Made by a program: the position numbers and the translations under genes | Notes under the pieces: generated by a model | The model's input: the letters and a program-made list of their open reading frames with translations, nothing else | The model's database searches: none | What the model was told of the DNA's origin: nothing | Source: Dugong dugon | Taxonomy: Eukaryota > Chordata > Mammalia > Sirenia > Dugongidae | DNA: 64,000 nucleotides | Direction of reading: 5' to 3' | NCBI GenBank assembly: GCA_030035585.1 | Contig: CM057465.1 | Span: 2,269,501-2,333,500 of the forward strand | Part shown: positions 57,698-64,000 of the stretch, piece after piece | Position numbering within the stretch: position 1 is the first letter of the stretch | Layout: every line of letters starts with the position of its first letter

Positions 57698-59651
57698 CCT
57701 GTCCTGTTTTTCTAAATGTTTTGATATTGTCTGCTGTCTTCAGGGCATTCAGTAGTTATTTTTCTCATTTATTTATTGTAGATTTGTTCATTTCGTCCCT
57801 TTTTCTTTTTAAATTTGACTATGTCTGAGCAGGTGGACTGTGCATTCTTTGTTGTTTACTTGTCTTTGGGCACAATACTTTTTGCCTCCCTCTCCAATTG
57901 GCAGGGCCAGTCACTCAGATATGGTATGGCAGGCCAGGTCCAGCCAAAGAGGAGATTTGGATGGGTTGTCTGTGGCACCTACTATAGCCACCAGGGTGGG
58001 TCGGCAATCAGTGCAAGGCAGGCTCCAGTAGGTCGTGCCTGTGCTGCTTGGTGGTGTGATGTTAAGCGCATGGTACAGGTAGGCAGGATGCAGTGGGGAG
58101 ATTGTTATGTGTGGAGCTAAGATGGATGTGGGAGAGAGGAGAGAGGAACAGGAGCCAAAAATATACAAACAAACAAAAAGTAATGCTAGGGGAGCTCGCC
58201 ATTGTAGTGGAGAGATGAGAAACTATGAAATGGAGAAAAACAGAAAGGGGAAGACAAAGAAAAGAAAAGAATGAATAAATAAAAATTGGAAAGGTTAAAG
58301 AACTGCAAAGTTCCCAGGGATCCCACTGGTGCAGCTATGAGGTCTGGGGAAGTCGCTCTCAGGTTTTGCAGTACATCCTGGCTAGAAGGCGTAGAGGTAT
58401 ACAATGCCAGGTATTCAGAGAACAAAAAGAGAAAGAAGATATAGAGGGATGAGAAAGAGTAATGAAGAAAGACAAAAAAGGAAAAAGAGCTAAAAGAAAA
58501 CAAAACAAATTAAATTAAAAAAAAAAAAGAACAAGAAAATCCCTCAAAAAAAACAGAAAAAAAAAAAAAAAGAAATGTCCTCAGGGATCCCTCTGCATGT
58601 CTGTGCAAGCCGAGGGGTAGTCTCCTTGCCACACTACACTGCCTAGCCATAAAGGGCTCCCAACTCAAGAAAGGGAAAATAAAACAATCAAACAATTCAA
58701 AACAAATGAACCAAAGGCCTGGGATCCCACTATTGAGGCAGCCCAGACCAGGAAGCAGCTCCACACTCGAACGGAGCTCCACAGCCCCACAGGAAGAAGC
58801 CAAGATGGCACACAGAACCAGGTATTTGAGTGAAAGGAGGGGAAGATGGTGAGAGGTAAGCAAGAAATCAAAAGAAGCGGGAAAAAAGCAACACCAGGAG
58901 CCAACAAATGGCACTCAGAGAGCCAGCTAGTGTGGACTGGTGGAATCCAAGCAGCAGGTGTTTCTTGGACAAGAGACTGTGTCTGCAGGAGGCAGAGGGG
59001 GCCAAGAGGGGGTGAAGAAGGGTGGGGGTGGGAAAGCATATATCACTAATTACCGGAGCTCTGCAGCCCCTCAGGAAGAAGCAAAGATGGTGCGCAGAGC
59101 CAGGTATTTGAGCAAAAGGAGGGGGAGGTGGTGAAAGGTAAGGAAGAAATCAAAAGAAGTGGAAAAAAGCAACACCAGCCGCCAACAAATGGCACTCAGA
59201 GAGCCGACCTGTTCAGGTGTGTGGAATCCAAGCAGCCAGTGTTTCTCGGACAAGAGATTGTGGCCGCGGGAAGCAGAGGAGGCCGAGTTGGGGTGAAGAA
59301 GGGTGGGAGGTGGGAAAGCATATATCACAAATTACTGGTTGTTTTGTCTCCTGCTGGAAGCTCTGTGAAGCTGCTTTCTCATACACTCTGTTTGCTGGTC
59401 TCCGATAGGAGTCCAAGATGGTGGATCCGTGCTTCGTTAGCTGGTAGGGGACCTCTGCTTGAATCTCTCCTGGATGTCCATTCTCTGTCAGTTTTCTCAC
59501 TCCATTTGGTGCTTGGCTGAGTTCTTTATCTCTTCATTTGATGTTTAAGGTTTCAGGATGTTGTTTTCTCTGTTCGGCTTAGTTTTTCGGATCTTTACTG
59601 TGGAGGGATGGCATGGTCCTTCTGCCTAGAGCGTCATTTTGCCAGAACTCC
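57698..59651 (-). promoter_or_regulatory. L1 5' UTR with tandem monomers
   Basis: Non-coding leader of about 1.95 kb. The distal 315 bp (59337-59651) are unique within the window. Two 282-bp monomers follow (59055-59336 and 58773-59054), then a proximal part of about 1.07 kb that includes A/T-rich runs (58500-58575) and is shared in part with 310-774. Internal L1 promoters lie in this region in other mammals; activity here is inferred only. Confidence 0.8.
58773..59336 (-). repeat. Two tandem 282-bp L1 5' UTR monomers
   Basis: Unit 1 at 58773-59054 and unit 2 at 59055-59336. Both start GGAGCTC and share AGCCCC, CCAGGTATTTGAG, GAAATCAAAAGAAG, AGCAACACCAG, CCAACAAATGGCACTCAGAG and GGGAAAGCATATATCAC in the same order. 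Identity by eye is roughly 85-90%. Confidence 0.95.
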
Positions 59652-60382
59652 TTACCATGCCATTTTATTAATCATTTCTTTCTATGATTCCAATTATACA
59701 TATGTTAGATTTTTCACCATGTCCTATACTTCTCTTACCCTCTTTTCTGTATTTTTTTTAACTTTCTGTGTTTCAATCAGGATATTTTATTTCTGACATA
59801 TCTTTCAATTTATAAATCCTCTCTTCACCTATATATAATATGCAGTTGTGATCATTAAGATTGGGTGTAAACTTGGCTAGACCATGATTCTCAGTGGTTT
59901 GGCAGTTATGATGTAGTTTGGCAGTCATATCATGATGTGTTCACCTCTATGATGAGATTTGATATAATGTGATCATCTCCATGATAGGGTCTGTTGTGAG
60001 TAGCCAAGCAGTTGAAAGATAGTTTCCTTTTGCTATGGCATGCATTTAATACAGATGGACTTTCTGGTAAGGCTGGTAGGCTTTTGCTCACTCTGGATCC
60101 TGCAGCTGGCTTCTGTCTGTTTGACCTCCAGTTCTTTGGACTTGAGCTACCAGCTTGCGTGCCATCTTGCTTGCCAGTCTTGGGATTCATCGGTCTTCTG
60201 TAGCCTGTGAACAAGAGCTCTGCTGTCTGACCGTCAATCTTGTGTTTGCCAGTCCCTTTGGCTACTTGAATCAGGAGAAGCCTCCAGCCTGACCCAAGGA
60301 CTTGAGACATTCCAGTTTCTACAACTGTGTGAACCATTTCCTTGATATAAATCTCTCTATATATATATATTTGTATGCTTTA

Positions 60383-62283
60383 TAAAAGACCAAAATGGAT
60401 GTCAGAAGAGACTCTGAAACTTGTTCTTGAACTTCAAATAGCTAAAGCAAAAGGAAAAAAATGACGAAGTGAAAGAGCTGAACGGAAGGCTTCAAAGGAC
60501 TTCTCAAGAAGACCAAGTAAAGTATTATAATGATTTGTGCAAAGACCTAGAGATAAGAAAACCAAAAGGGAAGAACACATTCAAAATTTATAAAGCTGAA
60601 AACACTGAAGAAAAAATTCAAGCTTTGAGTTGCAATATTAAAGGATTCTACAGGAAAATATTAAATGATGTAGGAAGCGTCAAAAGAAGATGGAAGGAAT
60701 ACACAGAGTCACTATAGCAAAAAGAATTGGTCCATGTTTGACCATTTCAGGAGGTAGCACATGATTAGGAACTGATGGTACTGAAAAAAGAAGTCCAAGC
60801 TGCACTGAAGGTATTGGTGAAAAACAAGGTTTTAGGAATTGAAGGAATACCAATTGAGATGTTTCAACAAATGGATGCAGCACTGGAAATGCTCACTCAT
60901 TTATGCTAAGAAATTTGGAAGACAGCTACTTGGCCAACCGACTGGAAGAGATCCATATTTATGCTGATTCCCAAGAAAGGTGATGCAAGCAAATGTGGAA
61001 AATATCAAACAATATCATTAATATCATATGCAAGTAAAATTTCGCTGAAGATTATTCAAAGTGGTGGCAGCAGTATACAGCCAAGGAATTGTCAGAAATT
61101 CAAGCTGAATTCAGAACAGGACATGGAACCAGGGATCTCATTGCTGATGTCAGATGGATCCTGGCTGAAAGAAGAGAATACCAGGAAGATGTTTACCTGT
61201 GTTTTTTTGACTATGGAAGGACATTCGACTGTGTGGATCATAACAAATTGTGAATAACATTGCAAAGAACGGAAATTCCAGAACACTTAATTGTGCTCAT
61301 GAAGAACCTACACACAGATCAAGAGGCAGTTGTGCGAATACAACAAGGGGAAACAGCATGGTTTAAAATCAGGAAGGTGTGCATCAGGATTGTATCCTTT
61401 CACTGTACTTATTCAGTCTATATTCTGAGCAAATAATTCAAGAAGCTGCACTATATGAAAAAGGCCAGGTCATCAGGATTGGAGGAAGACTCATTAATAA
61501 TCTTCGATATGCAGATGACACAACCTTGCTTGCTGAAAGTGAAGAGGACTTGATGAAGATCAAAGACGACAGCCTTCAGCATGGATTACATCTCAACATA
61601 AAGAAAACAAAAATCCTCACAACTGGAAAAATAAGCAACATCCTGATAAATGGAGAAAAGACTGAGGTTGTCAAGGATTTCATTTTACTTGGATCCACAA
61701 TCAACACCCATGGAAGCAGCAGTCAAGAAATCAAAAGATGCATTGTATTGGGTAAATCTACTGCAAAAGACCTCTTTAAAGTGTTGAAAAGCAAAGATGT
61801 CACCTTGAAGACTAAGGTGTGCCTGACCCAAGCCATGGTGCTTTCAATCACCTCATATGCATGTGAAACCTTGACAATGAATAAGGAAGACTGAAGAAGA
61901 ATTGATACCTTTGAATCGTGGTGTTGGCACAGAATATTGAATGTACCGTGGACTGCCAAAAGAACAAACAAATCTGTCTTGGAAGAAGTACAACAAGAAT
62001 GCTTCTTAGAAGCAGACATGGTGAGACTATGTCTCATGTACTTTGGACATGTTATCAGGAAGGATCAGTTCCTGGAGAAGGACATCATTCTTGGTAAAAT
62101 AGAGGGCCAGTGAAAAAGAGGAAGACCCTTAATAAGATGGATTGACCCAGTGGCTGCAACAATGAGCTGAAGCATAACAAGGATTGTGAGGATGTTGCAG
62201 GACCTGGCAGTGTTTCGTTCTGTTGTACATAGGGTCGCTATGAGTAGGAAACTACTTGATGGCACCTAACAATAACAACAGCA
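60383..62283 (+). mobile_element. RTE-clade LINE, 5'-truncated, 8-bp duplication
   Basis: Sense copy starting just after the endonuclease region (AAAAGACCAAAATGGATGTC) and ending CACCTAACAATAACAACAGC. It is flanked by ATGCTTTA at 60375-60382 and 62284-62291, inside the ERVL LTR. Carries the reverse transcriptase and C-terminal region. Confidence 0.96.
60469..62110 (+). pseudogene. RTE reverse transcriptase, broken
   Basis: Consecutive frames 60469-60717, 60961-61257 and 61379-61894, with similarity continuing beyond. Visible are KRRWKEYTESL, MLIPKKGDASKCGKYQTISL, FFDYGRTFDCVDHNKL, then DCILSLYLFSLYSEQII and NNLRYADDTTLLAESEEDL, with the catalytic YADD encoded at 61508-61519. These are followed by DFILLGSTINTHGSSSQEIK and a C-terminal WCWHRILNVPWTAKRTNK segment near 61920. 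Several stops and frameshifts make it non-functional. The longest open part is 171 codons. Confidence 0.92.
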
Positions 62284-62704
62284 ATGCTTTACTGGTTTTG
62301 CTTCTCTAGAGAACCCAGCCTAAGACAGCAGTTAAACACATATATTGAGTTCTTTATTTGGTTATTATAATTCTCAGCTTTTAGTTGCCAATTTTCTACT
62401 GAGACTCTCCACCTTGCCATCTAATTTTTTTTTAGCACATTAATCATAGTCATTTAAAAGTACTTGCAACATCCGTGTGGCGTGTTTGTGGTATTTAACA
62501 TCAATATGTGAACCTCCTGTGGGGTGTTTCTATTGTCTAATTTTTCTCTTGGATTTTGGTCATTTGGTTTTGTACCCTAGCTTGTCAGGTAATTTTTTAC
62601 TTACATACCAGGCATTGTGTATCAAAAATGTTGATATAACTTTAGGCTCTTGATGAAGTTATCTTTCTTGAGAGGATTTACTTTGCTTCTGGAAAGAGGT
62701 TATT

Positions 62705-63372
62705 GTATGGACTGTGTAAAGGAATTAAAGAAAAATTTGAGGTACCTGATAATGATCTAAAATGGCCAATTTGAGCATTGAGTGCGATTCCCTGTTTGTG
62801 GTTCCATTCTCACCCTCAAGGCAGCCATCTTCTGTACTGTTTCTCAGAGCGAAATGTCCAGTAATGATGACATAACTACACTGAGACCTCCTCCCTCTCC
62901 CATATCTGTGTAATTGCTGCACTATAACCAGTCTAAGAAAGAGACGTATACCCTTTCAAACCAATCGTGTTACAGAACTGGGCACAGGAAGCCCCTCTTC
63001 AAATTTCTCTTCAGGAACTCATATGTCAAGAGTTCCTGCCACAGAAAACTTTGTTTTAATGGGTTCCCACCACTGGAAGCCCTGCCTCAAAATGATGGAC
63101 TACTAATCGAGCAATACCTTTTAATGATCTAAGCCTGTGATTAGCAATCAAGTAATAGCTTTCAATGATCTAAGTTTGTAGATACCAATCAAGTAACATG
63201 TTTCATATTCATTATCCTCCTATAAAACGTCACTGCTGAGTTGCCATTTCGAATTTCTGGATTCCACCTCATGGAGTTCTGTTTATTCCCAGCTAGAATT
63301 GTACCTTTTCTTTCAATAAATCCCTCAATTTTACACCAATCGGAGTATGGATGATTACTCTATGACAGGGCA
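62705..63372 (+). mobile_element. Putative LTR of an unidentified endogenous retrovirus
   Basis: Interrupts old L1-like sequence. It has a TATA-like TATAAAA at 63221-63227, an AATAAA signal at 63315-63320 and a possible CA end at 63372, in the order expected of an LTR. The left boundary and any target duplication are not certain, and no internal genes are present. It could be another kind of repeat. Confidence 0.45.
63106..63200. repeat. 41-bp tandem repeat
   Basis: Units start at 63106, 63147 and 63188 (ATCGAGCAATAC, ATCAAGTAATAG, ATCAAGTAACAT). The first two also share AATGATCTAAG. The third is partial. Lies upstream of the TATA-like box of the putative LTR. Confidence 0.88.
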
Positions 63373-63399
63373 GATCATCTCAGTCCAGTTTGTGCTTGT

Positions 63400-63907
63400 G
63401 CTAATTTGAGGCTGGAGTTTCATTTTTGTTAAGGTTCACTCTTACTCCTAGTCTTTTGGGCAATAGAAATGAAAGCTTAATGTACGTACCGGGAATCTTC
63501 TTCTTGGTGGGCTTTATACCTCCAGCCCTGTAAGATAGTAAGATGGTGAAGATTTCTGCTTATCTTATCAGCATCTCTGTTGCCTCTTGAAAATCTGCAA
63601 AAGCCTCTAGTGGAAAAATGGCAGAAAATAACAGACGCAGCACTCTACACTTCCCTCCTGTCTGAGATCTTGGCTGCTCAAATTCTGATGTTTCAGAAGC
63701 TCTCCTTTTTTTTTAAACAGATGTTTGCTTATAGCCAGAAGCAGAAATCTATCAGTTAATGTCTTTGTTTATTCTGCTGTGCCTTTGTTGTTTTTCCTTA
63801 ATCTGGAGATTTATATCTTTCACCCATTCTAACAATACTCAGACCATTACATCTCTGAATATTGCTTCTTCTCAAGTCTCTCTCTTCTCTTCTTTTAGAA
63901 TATTTAT
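63400..63907 (-). mobile_element. Old L1-like relic
   Basis: T-rich, decayed. CTCTGAATATTGCTTCTTCT near 63855 resembles the complement of the L1M segment also seen at about 51205. The rest (63400-63800) is weakly supported. Confidence 0.45.
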
Positions 63908-64000
63908 ATGTTGCTGCTGTTGTTAGTTGCCTGTCTTCCAAGGTGCCTCTGGGTGGGTTTGAACCACCAAACTTTCTGGTAGTAGTGAAGCACATAATCA
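63908..64000 (-). mobile_element. AfroSINE, cut by the window end
   Basis: Complement: TTGCTGCTGTTGTTAGTTGC (tail), GGGTGGGTTTGAACCACCAA (B-box side). The head continues beyond 64000. Confidence 0.88.

Larger units (their letters stand above)
51238..59651 (-). mobile_element. L1 LINE, complete 8.4-kb insertion with 9-bp duplication
   Basis: Minus-strand L1 with a 5' UTR of about 1.95 kb (57698-59651), ORF1 (56700-57697), a 412-bp spacer, ORF2 (52465-56287), a 3' UTR (51331-52464), a first poly(A) (51318-51330), a short extra segment (51261-51317) and a second poly(A) (51238-51260). The duplication TTACCATGC (51228-51236 and 59652-59660) flanks it, and the host L1 reads through once the insert is removed. 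It is clearly younger than the copy at 1-6935, yet both ORFs carry nonsense or frameshift mutations, so it is no longer autonomous. Confidence 0.97.
59847..62327 (+). mobile_element. ERVL-type (MLT2-like) solo LTR, split by an RTE
   Basis: LTR pieces 59847-60382 (starts TGTGATCATTAAGATTGGGT, then GTAAACTTGGCTAGACCATG) and 62292-62327 (ends TCTCTAGAGAACCCAGCCTA, then AGACA). The 5-bp duplication GCAGT flanks the unit at 59842-59846 and 62328-62332. Removing the RTE gives a TG...CA LTR of about 572 bp. There is no internal retroviral region, so it is a solo LTR. Confidence 0.93.
46770..62705 (-). mobile_element. Old L1 (L1M-like) host element, in five pieces
   Basis: Minus-strand L1, heavily decayed, whose parts are in order: 46770-47936, 48691-49579, 50111-51236, 59652-59846 and 62328 to about 62700. 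Markers include GGGATTTTGACTGAGATTAC (46960), ATTCACCAGTGAAGCCATCT (48882), TTATGATGCATTC-like text near 51000, TTCCAATTATACATATGTTA (59689), and TTAAACACATATATTGAGTT (62332). Removing the insertions joins the L1 text, for example TTACCATGC followed by CATTTTATTAATC. The segments hold no intact reading frame. Confidence 0.8.

Overview
This window is nuclear DNA from a placental mammal, almost certainly an afrotherian and most likely an elephant. The evidence is the repeat content. There are many copies of the tRNA-derived AfroSINE type (head GGAGCCCTGGTGGC, tail ending in CTATGAGTC). RTE-clade LINEs share that SINE tail. A second SINE has a tRNA-Gly-like head. The L1 subfamily has a two-module 3' UTR. 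General mammalian relics (MIR, L2, MaLR and ERVL LTRs, old L1M) are also present. I found no cellular protein-coding gene, no functional RNA gene and nothing prokaryotic. All recognisable coding sequence belongs to decayed retrotransposons. Many short open frames lie in simple repeats or GC-rich unique DNA and are not supported as genes.

Layout. 1-6935 is an old, nearly full-length plus-strand L1 cut by the window edge. 7000-36700 is GC-richer, mostly unique DNA studded with AfroSINEs, MIR/L2, MaLR/ERVL LTRs and many microsatellites and minisatellites, including an 18-bp GC-rich minisatellite at about 21.79-22.47 kb. Several non-repetitive, AT-balanced blocks (about 11.7, 29.5, 32.2 and 36.5 kb) look like possible conserved non-coding elements. 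37367-40386 is a MaLR LTR split by a cluster of insertions (AfroSINE, RTE carrying an L1, Gly-SINE). 40.4-42.9 kb is unique DNA plus a SINE and an old L1 fragment. 42.9-46.2 kb is an RTE interrupted by a younger RTE that has a 5' inversion. 46.77 to about 62.7 kb is one old minus-strand L1 split by an inverted pair of RTE fragments, another RTE, a complete 8.4-kb L1 (51238-59651) and an ERVL solo LTR that itself holds an RTE. The window ends with a putative LTR, more L1 relic and a truncated AfroSINE.

How the parts relate. The L1s supply ORF1p and ORF2p-type genes, all broken here. The RTE elements encode an endonuclease plus reverse transcriptase, and their 3' ends match the SINE tails, so the SINEs were probably mobilised by RTE machinery. 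Target-site duplications fix the order of several insertions. The most informative observations are the L1 with a probable 3' transduction and two 282-bp 5' UTR monomers, the twin-primed RTE with a 7-bp duplication, repeated insertion at one 11-bp site, and an ORF1-ORF2 spacer of about 410-420 bp in both L1 copies. I did not find a new biological system; the interest lies in retrotransposon structure and insertion history.
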